14,742 nucleotides of DNA, from NCBI GenBank assembly GCA_030837395.1, contig JAUPKO010000606.1, positions 1 to 14,742 on the forward strand. The letters run 5' to 3'. The translations under genes and the position numbers were made by a program. Positions within the stretch are counted from its first letter, which is position 1, and the number at the start of each line of letters is the position of its first letter. This document shows positions 1 to 5,876 of the stretch, piece after piece. The notes below the pieces were generated by a model. The model was given only the letters and a program-made list of their open reading frames with translations, was not told the DNA's origin and did no database searches. Source of the DNA: Actinomycetota bacterium (GTDB taxonomy: Bacteria; Actinomycetota; Actinomycetes; S36-B12; UBA10799).

Positions 1-1
1 G

Positions 2-103
2 AACGCCCTGGACCCCGGTGTGCCGTCGGTGCAGCGCGTCTTGCGTCCCGTGTCGCCCACGGGGTCAGCCTCAGCGGACCCACGTGAGGGGGAGTCGCGA
101 TGA
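2..103 (+). CDS. 3' end of an upstream gene, product unknown
   Basis: This is the last 33 codons of a gene that begins before the window. The frame was chosen because it stays open from base 2, has strong G/C at third positions, and stops with TGA at 101-103, which overlaps the ATG of the patatin-like gene in an ATGA arrangement. The readable tail contains LDPGVPSVQRVLRP and then a Ser/Pro/Asp/Glu-rich, probably disordered end. No family is recognisable from so short a piece. The overlap implies co-transcription and translational coupling with the next gene. Confidence 0.5.
   Translation, partial: NALDPGVPSVQRVLRPVSPTGSASADPREGESR
86..94 (+). promoter_or_regulatory. Shine-Dalgarno of the patatin-like gene
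   Basis: GAGGGGGAG lies 5 nt before the ATG at 100 and inside the coding end of the upstream gene. It is the strongest Shine-Dalgarno in the window, and it contrasts with the many starts here that have none. It fixes the patatin start at 100 and fits an internal operon gene. Confidence 0.7.
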
Positions 104-1008
104 CCTTGCACCTGTTGAACTCCCTACCCGGCCCGGTGGCCCTCGTCCTGGGTTCCGGGGGACTCAACGCAGCAGCTCAGGCCGGGATGCTCGGCCCGCT
201 GGCGGGGTGGCAGCCGGACATCATCGTCGGTGCCTCCGGCGGCGCGTTGACGGCCAGTTGTCTGGCGACGGCCGGTGACGTGGCGGCAGGCGCGGTGCTG
301 TCGGCGGAGGCGTGGCGGCAAGTGGCGGACAGCAAACTCGTGCAGATCGGCTGGACGACGATGGCGGGTGCGGTGACGGGACGGGAGAACGGACGGCGAA
401 CCAAGGCCTGGCGAGCCCTGTTCGAAAGTCTGTTCGATGCTGCGGAGTTGGCCGACAATGGCACACAGGCATTGGTCGCCACAAATCTGAGCACCGGGCA
501 GCCGCACCTGTTCACGCACGGACCCATCGTCCCGGCGCTCATGGCGGCTGCGGCCTTCCCGGCGGTGGCAAGTGCCGTGGAACTCGACGATGAGGTGCTC
601 GTGGACGGCAGCTTCACAGCCTCGTTACCGGTCCTACAGGCCGTCGGTCTCGGCGCCCGATCCGTGGTGGCACTGGACACCGGCCGGGCACAGATCGCCG
701 GCGAATCGACCGCACCGAAACGCTGGTACGACGTCGTGATGGCCTCGGTGCGCCATCAGGTGGCGGCCAACGCGGCGCACGACGTCGCAACGGCCGCGGC
801 GCACCTGCCCATCGTCATACTGTCGACGGCCGATCCATTCCGGGTGATGTGGCACGACATCCCGGACCGTATCGCTGCCGGCGAGACGGCCGGACGGGAC
901 CAGTTGGCCGCACTGAAGTCACGCTGGACATCCATCCACGAACCGGGCGTCTACACAGCTGCGGACGAGGTGCGTTTGGACCGACGCCTCACGGGGGTCG
1001 TGCGCTGA
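100..1008 (+). CDS. patatin-like phospholipase family protein
   Basis: A 302-aa predicted serine lipid acyl hydrolase of the patatin fold (Ser-Asp dyad). Visible motifs in order are a glycine-rich oxyanion loop (LGSGGLNAAAQAG, residues 17-29), the nucleophile elbow GASGG with Ser46, and the Asp motif VDGS with Asp169. The oxyanion loop is atypical: patatins usually have Arg/Lys-Gly after the glycines (GGGARG type), but Asn23-Ala24 occupy that place here. The protein has no signal peptide or membrane span, so it is probably cytosolic or membrane-peripheral. The start is set by ATG after a strong Shine-Dalgarno and an ATGA overlap with the upstream gene. Substrate is unknown: the family includes phospholipases, triacylglycerol lipases and uncharacterised regulators of lipid turnover. 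Assignment to the family is firm; activity is inferred from the retained dyad. Confidence 0.88.
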   Translation: MTLHLLNSLPGPVALVLGSGGLNAAAQAGMLGPLAGWQPDIIVGASGGALTASCLATAGDVAAGAVLSAEAWRQVADSKLVQIGWTTMAGAVTGRENGRRTKAWRALFESLFDAAELADNGTQALVATNLSTGQPHLFTHGPIVPALMAAAAFPAVASAVELDDEVLVDGSFTASLPVLQAVGLGARSVVALDTGRAQIAGESTAPKRWYDVVMASVRHQVAANAAHDVATAAAHLPIVILSTADPFRVMWHDIPDRIAAGETAGRDQLAALKSRWTSIHEPGVYTAADEVRLDRRLTGVVR

Positions 1009-1031
1009 CTCCGCCTCGATGCGGCTGACCG

Positions 1032-1045
1032 ATAATGCACATTAT
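1032..1045. repeat. AT-rich 14-bp palindrome
   Basis: ATAATG-CA-CATTAT is a perfect 6-2-6 inverted repeat just after the patatin stop, and conspicuously AT-rich for this genome. It could be an operator. GATAAT at 1031-1036 also resembles a -10 element and lies 7 nt before an ATG at 1044, but the frame opened there does not look coding. No GC-rich stem or T-run follows it, so it is not a typical terminator. Confidence 0.4.
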
Positions 1046-1047
1046 GA

Positions 1048-1290
1048 CACTTTGGCTACTTCCTCCTGAATCCGCTGCGCAAGGCCCGCGGGATCCTCAA
1101 CCGTCACCACCACGCGGGCGTACGTGTGCCCGGGCAGCAAATCGAGCACGAGCGCCGGCCGATCGCGAGAATCACCCAGAAGTGGCTGACCATGCGCGAC
1201 TCCTACGCGGTGGAATTCGTCGACACCTTGGAGCCCAGCCTCGTGATGGCCGTCATTTGGGCCATCGACCGCTGGGTCGAGCGCGACTGA
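1048..1290 (+). pseudogene. C-terminal remnant of a LURP-one/tubby-C-like protein
   Basis: An open stretch without a usable start runs from the in-frame TGA at 1045 to TGA at 1288. Its last ~50 residues read IARITQKWLTMRDSYAVEF, then a hydrophobic stretch SLVMAVIWAIDRW. This resembles the closing strand-and-helix of LURP-one-related and scramblase-like (tubby C-terminal superfamily) proteins, where a KKW-x-RDTYGV-like strand is followed by a hydrophobic helix and an Ile-Asp. The usual N-terminal ~100 residues are absent, and the patatin gene ends just upstream. I therefore read it as a 5'-truncated gene. The first ~30 residues are unconvincing, and the opposite strand over 1042-1170 also reads plausibly as a protein end, so either strand could be the true remnant. 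Confidence 0.35.
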
Positions 1291-1315
1291 CCAGTCACGC
1301 AGCAGTACCCCCCGC

Positions 1316-1327
1316 CATACTGGGGGC
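1316..1327 (+). promoter_or_regulatory. possible leaderless promoter of the MFS gene
   Basis: CATACT (1316-1321) is followed by 6 nt and then the ATG at 1328. It keeps the A and T of the TANNNT consensus but has C at the first position. The intervening GGGGG could instead act as a very close Shine-Dalgarno, so initiation mode is undecided. Confidence 0.35.
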
Positions 1328-2725
1328 ATGCCGGGTCCCACTCGTCGTCGGGCCGGACTGAGCCTGCTGGTCGTGGCGTCCGCCGGCTTCTTCCTCTCGG
1401 TCGACCTCACCATTGTCAACGTTGCCCTGCCCGACATCCAGGACGATCTCGGCGCAACCGGCGGTGGCCTCGCCATGGTCATCGACGCCTACAACGTGAC
1501 TCTGGCCAGCCTGCTGCTGCTCGGGGCAGGCCTGGGGGCGCGCTTCGGCCAGCGGACAGTCTTCCTGGCCGGCATCGCGGTGTTCACCCTGGCGACCCTG
1601 TTGGCCGGCCTGGCGCAATCCACCGGTCAACTCGTGCTCTGGCGTGCCGTGATGGGCGTCGGTGCCGCCTTGCTGCTGGCACCGGCCTTGGCGCTCACGG
1701 CGCAGATCTTTGAGCCGGAACGCCGCCCCCGTGCGCTGGCGACCTGGGCCTCCGCCAGCGCCATCGGCCTAGCCGCGGGGCCGATGATCGGCGGCATGGT
1801 GGTGTCGGCGGCGGGCTGGCGGTGGAGTTTCCTGCTTAACGTCCCCTTCACCGCGGCCATCCTCGTCGTGGGGTTGGTGGTGCTCCCCCGTCACGGGCCG
1901 CGCACGCACGAGCCGATTGACACAGGTGGGGCCGTGCTGTCGGTGGTCGGCCTGTTCGTGCTGGTCAGCGCCGTGATCGAGGCACCGCACCGGGGCTGGA
2001 CGGACCCGCTCATCGTGGCCGGACTCGTCGGTGGCGCGGCAATCCTGGCGGGATACGTCTGCTGGGAGTTGCGGCGAGACCATCCGATGATCGACCTGCG
2101 AGTGTTCCGTCGGCCGGGTATCCGGGGTGCCAGTGTGGCGCTGTTCCTGTCGTACATCGGGTTCTCGGGCGGCCTGTTCCTGTGCACGTGGCAACTGGAG
2201 CAGGTGATGGAGCTGCCGGCGTGGACGGTCGGATGGCTCGTGGCGCCTTTCGCCGTCGTGCTCTGGCTCGCCACGCGCGTCGCCGCCCGGCTGGTGACGC
2301 GGATCGGGCTGGGGCGCACGGTGGTGTCCGGCGTGGCGCCCATCGTCGCCGGCTACGTGCTCTTGGCTGGCGTGGCACCGCTGGATCAGCCGCTACTCGT
2401 GACGTTCGGTCTGTGTCTGCTGGCCGCAGGGGTCGGCCTGGTGACGCCGATGTCGGCGGTGATCTCCGTCAACGACCTGCCCGATTCGATGGTGTCGACC
2501 GCATCCGGCCTGTCGATGGTGTCGCGCTTCCTGGGTGCGGCGATCGGTGTGGCCATCTTGGCCTCCGTGGTGGCGGGTGTCGGCGGCGCCGCAGCCGGTG
2601 AGGCGGGGGTCCGGGCGGCCTACGCAGCCGGCGCGCTGGCGTGTGGGGCGCTGGGTGTCTGGGTGCTACGACTGCTGTGGCACTGGCAACCGCAACCGGC
2701 GCCGGACGCTGCCCGGCTCGGGTAG
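1328..2725 (+). CDS. MFS transporter, DHA2 (drug:H+ antiporter-2) family
   Basis: A 465-aa integral membrane protein made almost wholly of hydrophobic helices, consistent with the 14-TMS EmrB/QacA-type DHA2 family. Diagnostic motifs are LTIVNVALPDIQDDL in the first helix (residues 27-41, motif D1), GARFGQRTVFLAG (70-82, motif A loop), WRAVMGVGAALLLAPAL (105-121, motif B with Arg106), and GPMIGGMVV followed by GWRWSF (151-168, antiporter motif C). Members export toxic compounds or antibiotics by proton antiport, but the substrate cannot be read from sequence. No TetR- or MarR-type regulator is adjacent. Its last 60 bp overlap the 3' end of the convergent gene on the other strand. The start is the ATG nearest the first helix, just after a possible -10 element. 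Confidence 0.92.
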   Translation: MPGPTRRRAGLSLLVVASAGFFLSVDLTIVNVALPDIQDDLGATGGGLAMVIDAYNVTLASLLLLGAGLGARFGQRTVFLAGIAVFTLATLLAGLAQSTGQLVLWRAVMGVGAALLLAPALALTAQIFEPERRPRALATWASASAIGLAAGPMIGGMVVSAAGWRWSFLLNVPFTAAILVVGLVVLPRHGPRTHEPIDTGGAVLSVVGLFVLVSAVIEAPHRGWTDPLIVAGLVGGAAILAGYVCWELRRDHPMIDLRVFRRPGIRGASVALFLSYIGFSGGLFLCTWQLEQVMELPAWTVGWLVAPFAVVLWLATRVAARLVTRIGLGRTVVSGVAPIVAGYVLLAGVAPLDQPLLVTFGLCLLAAGVGLVTPMSAVISVNDLPDSMVSTASGLSMVSRFLGAAIGVAILASVVAGVGGAAAGEAGVRAAYAAGALACGALGVWVLRLLWHWQPQPAPDAARLG

Positions 2726-4072
2726 GGGCACCTCTACGCCATCGGAGGCCCGCAGGCAGGTGCTGGCCACCCGGACGAACGATGCGTCATCGGCGAGGAG
2801 CGACTCGACGTCGCCGAACCTCGTGGCGAGCAACGAGTGCAGCAGGATGGCCTTCTCCCGGTCCGACCCCGTCCGCAGTCGCCACGTCTCCGCGGCCAGG
2901 GCGACGCGGTTGCGGTCCTGCAGCACGGGCCTGTCCCCCGTGACCCGCGCGAGGAGGTCGAGAGCATCCGTGACCGTCGTCACCCGCGCCGCGAGGTCGC
3001 GGACGATGGGTGATCGGCGACTGGCCACCAGGTAGGCGTTGGGATCGTCGACCTCGAGCGACCGATAGGCCAGCAGGACCTCCTGCGCCGACCCGTGCTG
3101 CGGGCCCGGCATTGAGGCCGCAGCGACGATGGTGGCGCGAACCTCCGCGGCTCCCGACAAGTGCAGGCACTCATGCAGCAGGGCGTCACAGGGGGACGTG
3201 GCGACCTCCTCGACCCGGGCGTCCAGGGCATCGGCCAAGGGCGTCAGGCGGGCCCCGAAGAAGCCGTCCATCGCCGTTGCGATCCGTAGGAGGTCGGCGG
3301 AGGGCACGGCGCTGGTACCCGCGACGAGGTCGAAGGTGCCGCGCCGGGTGGTGATCCGGTCGAGTCCGCCCATGACGTGCGCCCAGGCGCTGTTGGCATC
3401 ACCGCCGAAGTCGGTGTCGACCATACGTCGAAAATCCTCGCCCAGGTACAGGCGGTTTTTGCCGTAGAACCACCATGCGTCCGTCGCCGAGAAGCCGAAC
3501 GCGGTGTAGTGCACGGGTGAGGACAGCAGGGTGAAGCCGGCGATCGGAAACGTCGCGCGGGTCATGAGCAGGGCGGCGAACAGTGCGACTTCGTCCAGGC
3601 AGGAGGTGATGCCCTGCGGCCGCCCGCCGACCCGGCCCAGGGATTTGCGCTCGGCGTGGAGCATGTCGAGGTTGGTGTAGCCGTACGCGGGGAATTGCCC
3701 TGCACGCATGAGGTCCAGGCCGGCGACGTCGGCGTCGAGCAAGCCGTTGGCGATGCGGTACTCGAGGTTCTCGACGATCTTGGCCGCTGCGTCCTCGACG
3801 TAGCCGCCACCGACCCGTTCGGCCTCCTCCGACAGGTGGAGCGTCCCGAACACCGCAGCGGTCTGCACCGGGGTGACGTGCAGGAAGTAGCGGTCCACCA
3901 CCCGCCGAGCCGCGGACACCTGCGAAACCATGTCGTCGCCGGCTGCGGGGACGCGGGCGCTGAGGTCCCAGAGCCGATCCGACATCAGGTTGGCCAGCAC
4001 GAGGGTACCGATGATGGTCGGGTCGGCGTACGCGTCGAACAGGTTCGGTGCGACGGCGACATCTGGCTTCAC
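2666..4072 (-). CDS. uncharacterised 468-aa protein, transglutaminase-like pattern
   Basis: I do not recognise this protein by name. It is soluble, with no signal peptide or membrane span. Residues 150-210 follow a papain-like/transglutaminase-like layout: Cys158 at the start of a hydrophobic helix (TSCLDEVALFAALLM), His188 starting a strand (VHYTAFGF), and a Trp-rich strand ending in Asn206 (WWFYGKN), where the third catalytic residue would lie. A second stretch near 402-425 (GSDREKAILLHSLLATRFGD) resembles the transglutaminase core helix with Asp in place of Cys, possibly a decayed second copy. Between them are helices rich in Cys/His (SPCDALLHECLH, 293-304). The gene is 49 bp downstream of the hotdog gene on the same strand and may be co-transcribed. 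Its end overlaps the MFS gene by 60 bp. Coding status is firm; the fold is an inference. Confidence 0.7.
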   Translation of the reverse strand: MKPDVAVAPNLFDAYADPTIIGTLVLANLMSDRLWDLSARVPAAGDDMVSQVSAARRVVDRYFLHVTPVQTAAVFGTLHLSEEAERVGGGYVEDAAAKIVENLEYRIANGLLDADVAGLDLMRAGQFPAYGYTNLDMLHAERKSLGRVGGRPQGITSCLDEVALFAALLMTRATFPIAGFTLLSSPVHYTAFGFSATDAWWFYGKNRLYLGEDFRRMVDTDFGGDANSAWAHVMGGLDRITTRRGTFDLVAGTSAVPSADLLRIATAMDGFFGARLTPLADALDARVEEVATSPCDALLHECLHLSGAAEVRATIVAAASMPGPQHGSAQEVLLAYRSLEVDDPNAYLVASRRSPIVRDLAARVTTVTDALDLLARVTGDRPVLQDRNRVALAAETWRLRTGSDREKAILLHSLLATRFGDVESLLADDASFVRVASTCLRASDGVEVPLPEPGSVRRRLRLPVPQQS

Positions 4073-4121
4073 GACGGGCCTGCCGGAGCGCCGATAAACG
4101 CCATGGGTGGACTCGCGGGCG

Positions 4122-4577
4122 CTACTTCTTGAGCCGCTTGAGGGTCCACACGATGGTCATCGCGCCGGTCATGGTGCCGGACTCGTCGCGAATCGCCACG
4201 TCGACGTTGAACTCCGGCCGGGTGCCGGACTCCATCACGGCGAGCACCTCGTCGACGGTCGTGTCCATCACAGCCTCGGCGGTCAGCGGGCCCATGGCCA
4301 ACTTGAGGTAGCGGATCGTGGCGGACACGGCCAGCGGCACGACGGTGTCGAACTTGTCACCGAACTCGGCCAGCACGATGGCGCCGGAGGCGGTCTCGGC
4401 GAGGGTGAACATCGCGCCAGCGTGGATGCCGCCGATGTGGTTGTGGTACTCAGGCTGATCCGGCATCCGCAGCAGGGCGTGGTCGGCATCGAGTTCGAGG
4501 TACTCGATGTTCAAGGTGCCCACCATCGGTACTTGGACGGGCATGTTGGTCTTGACGGTTTCGTAGTCGATTCCCAT
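4122..4577 (-). CDS. hotdog-fold (DUF4442/PaaI-like) thioesterase-family protein
   Basis: A 151-aa hotdog-fold protein, probably an acyl-CoA thioesterase or acyl-binding homologue. The signature central helix is preceded by NHIGGIHAGAMFTLAE (residues 46-61): Asn46/His47, the HAG turn at 52-54 and Glu61, matching the HGG...E layout of the PaaI/DUF4442 group with Ala in the first Gly position. The remainder alternates beta strands and ends with a basic tail LKRLKK. The frame stays open far upstream, but that extension reads as the antisense of the divergent HAD gene. The true start is ATG 4577, which sits 7 nt after a TAGCCT -10 hexamer with no Shine-Dalgarno. Substrate is unknown. The 468-aa gene follows 49 bp downstream and may share the transcript. 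Confidence 0.87.
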   Translation of the reverse strand: MGIDYETVKTNMPVQVPMVGTLNIEYLELDADHALLRMPDQPEYHNHIGGIHAGAMFTLAETASGAIVLAEFGDKFDTVVPLAVSATIRYLKLAMGPLTAEAVMDTTVDEVLAVMESGTRPEFNVDVAIRDESGTMTGAMTIVWTLKRLKK

Positions 4578-4590
4578 AGGGGCCAGGCTA
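4578..4590 (-). promoter_or_regulatory. leaderless promoter of the hotdog gene
   Basis: On the minus strand TAGCCT (4590-4585) fits TANNNT and is followed by 7 nt (GGCCCCT) and then ATG at 4577. There is no Shine-Dalgarno, so transcription and translation probably start at the same base. No convincing -35 is visible. Confidence 0.55.
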
Positions 4591-4607
4591 GTGGCACTGA
4601 TGTGCGC

Positions 4608-4619
4608 TAGCGTCGCCGC
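4608..4619 (+). promoter_or_regulatory. leaderless promoter of the HAD phosphatase gene
   Basis: TAGCGT (4608-4613) fits TANNNT and is followed by 6 nt (CGCCGC) and then the GTG start at 4620. No Shine-Dalgarno is present. It is paired with the divergent promoter at 4578-4590, and the two -10 elements are 17 bp apart. Confidence 0.55.
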
Positions 4620-5129
4620 GTGGCGGGCTACGCGGTGTTCGACATCGACGGGGTGCTGGCCGACGTCCGTCATCGCCTCCATCACCTGCATCGCCGGCCC
4701 AAGCGGTGGGACGCCTTCTTCGGTAACGCCCCCGCCGATCCTGTCCTGCACGACGGTCTGGCCATGGTGCTGACCGCCGCCGACGACGGCCTGACAGTGG
4801 TGTACTCGACCGGTCGGCCCGAACGATGCCGCAGCGACACCGTCGACTGGCTGGCCCGGCAGGGATTCCCAGCGGCGCCGCTGCACATGCGGCGCGAGCG
4901 TGACCACCGCCCCGCCCGGGTGACCAAACTGGCCGTCGCCCGCTCTCTACGATCCGACGGGGGCGTCGAGTACCTCGTGGACGACGACCCGGCGGTGGTG
5001 ACGACCCTGCGCGAGGACGGTTTCGTGGTGATTCATGCGACCTGGATGGGCACTGCGGACTCCACCACCGACCACCCCGACGAAGAGCAGCAGTTGCTGT
5101 TCGGCCTGCAGGAGCACGGCGACACCTGA
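4620..5129 (+). CDS. HAD-superfamily phosphatase, PNKP phosphatase-like
   Basis: A 169-aa HAD hydrolase whose layout matches the phosphatase domain of bacterial polynucleotide kinase-phosphatases. Motif I is FDIDGVLADVRHR (nucleophile Asp8, acid/base Asp10), motif II is STGRPE (Ser63/Thr64 region), motif III Lys is probably Lys103, and motif IV is VDDDP (Asp121-123). The PNKP-like features are the RHRLHHL region after motif I, RPKRWDAFF, and HMRRERDHRPAR (89-100). In PNKP this domain removes 3' phosphates, but no kinase or ligase domain is attached, so a nucleotide or other small phosphomonoester substrate is equally possible. The protein is cytosolic. The start is GTG 4620, chosen because it directly precedes motif I and follows a leaderless -10 element. 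Confidence 0.85.
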   Translation: MAGYAVFDIDGVLADVRHRLHHLHRRPKRWDAFFGNAPADPVLHDGLAMVLTAADDGLTVVYSTGRPERCRSDTVDWLARQGFPAAPLHMRRERDHRPARVTKLAVARSLRSDGGVEYLVDDDPAVVTTLREDGFVVIHATWMGTADSTTDHPDEEQQLLFGLQEHGDT

Positions 5130-5175
5130 CCTCCACGCAGGCGCAAGCACCATTGATTCACCACATCGTCCACAG

Positions 5176-5191
5176 ATGCATCTAGATACAT
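5176..5191. promoter_or_regulatory. candidate operator of the toxin-antitoxin locus
   Basis: ATGCATCTAGATACAT is a 16-bp palindrome centred on CTAG with a single mismatched pair. It overlaps a second inverted repeat, GCATC (5178-5182) with GATGC (5193-5197). It lies just upstream of the antitoxin -10, where RHH antitoxins typically bind to repress their own operon. Confidence 0.55.
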
Positions 5192-5205
5192 TGATGCGCT
5201 GACGC

Positions 5206-5217
5206 TACGGTGATTTC
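5206..5217 (+). promoter_or_regulatory. leaderless promoter of the toxin-antitoxin operon
   Basis: TACGGT (5206-5211) fits TANNNT and lies 6 nt (GATTTC) before the antitoxin ATG at 5218. No Shine-Dalgarno is present. The palindrome at 5176-5191 falls in the -45 to -25 region, so its occupancy would block RNA polymerase. Confidence 0.55.
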
Positions 5218-5448
5218 ATGGCCAAGGTGCGCACAACCGTCACCATTGACGAGGGGGTCATGAAGATGGTCAGGATTCAAGCCGCCAGGAGCGGCAAAGG
5301 TGACAGTGAGGTGATCGAGGCTGCCCTGCGCGAACACCTTGGCCTTGACGTCCTCGATCGTCTGTGGTCGCGGGAGGGTCTCCCCGAGGATGAGGCGCAA
5401 GCGCTCGCGCTGGAGGCACAGGCCTTCGCCCGCGGCGAACCCTCGTAG
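5218..5448 (+). CDS. type II antitoxin, ribbon-helix-helix (VapB-like)
   Basis: A 76-aa antitoxin. Residues 4-12 (VRTTVTIDE) form the DNA-binding beta strand of a ribbon-helix-helix fold. They are followed by helix A (residues about 14-26, MKMVRIQAARSGK) and helix B (SEVIEAALREHLG, 30-42). The acidic, helical C-terminus (residues 43-76, EGLPEDEAQALALEAQAFA) would wrap the toxin. It ends 2 bp before the PIN toxin start, the usual antitoxin-first order. Autoregulation through the upstream palindrome is likely by family precedent. A small dimeric DNA-binding protein neutralising the toxin is the expected role. Confidence 0.87.
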   Translation: MAKVRTTVTIDEGVMKMVRIQAARSGKGDSEVIEAALREHLGLDVLDRLWSREGLPEDEAQALALEAQAFARGEPS

Positions 5449-5450
5449 CC

Positions 5451-5858
5451 GTGCGCGCCGTTCTCGACACGAACGTTGTGATCTCTGCCCTGCTGAATCC
5501 GACCGGTGCTCCGGCCCGGGTGGTACGGGCCTGGACTGCTGGGGTGTTCGAGTATGTCGCCTCGGAGCTACTGCTCGCGGAAGTTGAGCGGGCATTCGCC
5601 TACTCGAAGATCCGTACCCGTATCCCGCCCGACGATGCCAGCCGATTCGTCGACTTGATGAGGGCCAACTGCGAGATTATGGCGGACCGGCCTCTGGAAG
5701 TTGCCTTTGCTTGCCCCGACCCTCGGGACGAATTCCTCATCTCGCTCGCCCACCACGCCCGGGCGTTCATCGTGACCGGTGACGGTGATCTGCTGAGCCT
5801 CACACCCGGACTGCCGGTGGTCTCCCCCACGGCCTTCTTAGAGATCATCGGGGAGTGA
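5451..5858 (+). CDS. PIN-domain toxin (putative RNase) of a type II TA system
   Basis: A 135-aa single PIN domain of the COG1569/PIN_3 kind, predicted to be a Mg2+-dependent endoribonuclease that slows growth when freed from its antitoxin. The acidic active site is intact: Asp6 in VLDTNVVISALL, Glu44 in LLAEVERAF, Asp93 in DPRDEFLISLA, and Asp111/Asp113 in VTGDGDLL. The typical N-P-x-G-x-P loop (residues 16-21) follows the first strand. It starts with GTG 2 nt after the antitoxin stop and has no clear Shine-Dalgarno, so it is likely translated by coupling. The RNA target is unknown. Because the active site and reading frames are intact, the module looks functional rather than decayed. Confidence 0.88.
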   Translation: MRAVLDTNVVISALLNPTGAPARVVRAWTAGVFEYVASELLLAEVERAFAYSKIRTRIPPDDASRFVDLMRANCEIMADRPLEVAFACPDPRDEFLISLAHHARAFIVTGDGDLLSLTPGLPVVSPTAFLEIIGE

Positions 5859-5876
5859 CTGCGCAGGTGGCGTCCG

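Noticed and set aside
1042..1482. 146-codon minus-strand open frame across the intergenic region and the start of the MFS gene
   Set aside because: Most of it is antisense to the well-supported MFS gene. Only the last 40 or so codons look protein-like, and these are treated as a possible remnant in the findings.
4578..4907. N-terminal extension of the hotdog gene giving a 261-aa protein
   Set aside because: The added 110 residues are antisense to the HAD gene and unlike any hotdog N-terminus. ATG 4577 fits the family length and the promoter.
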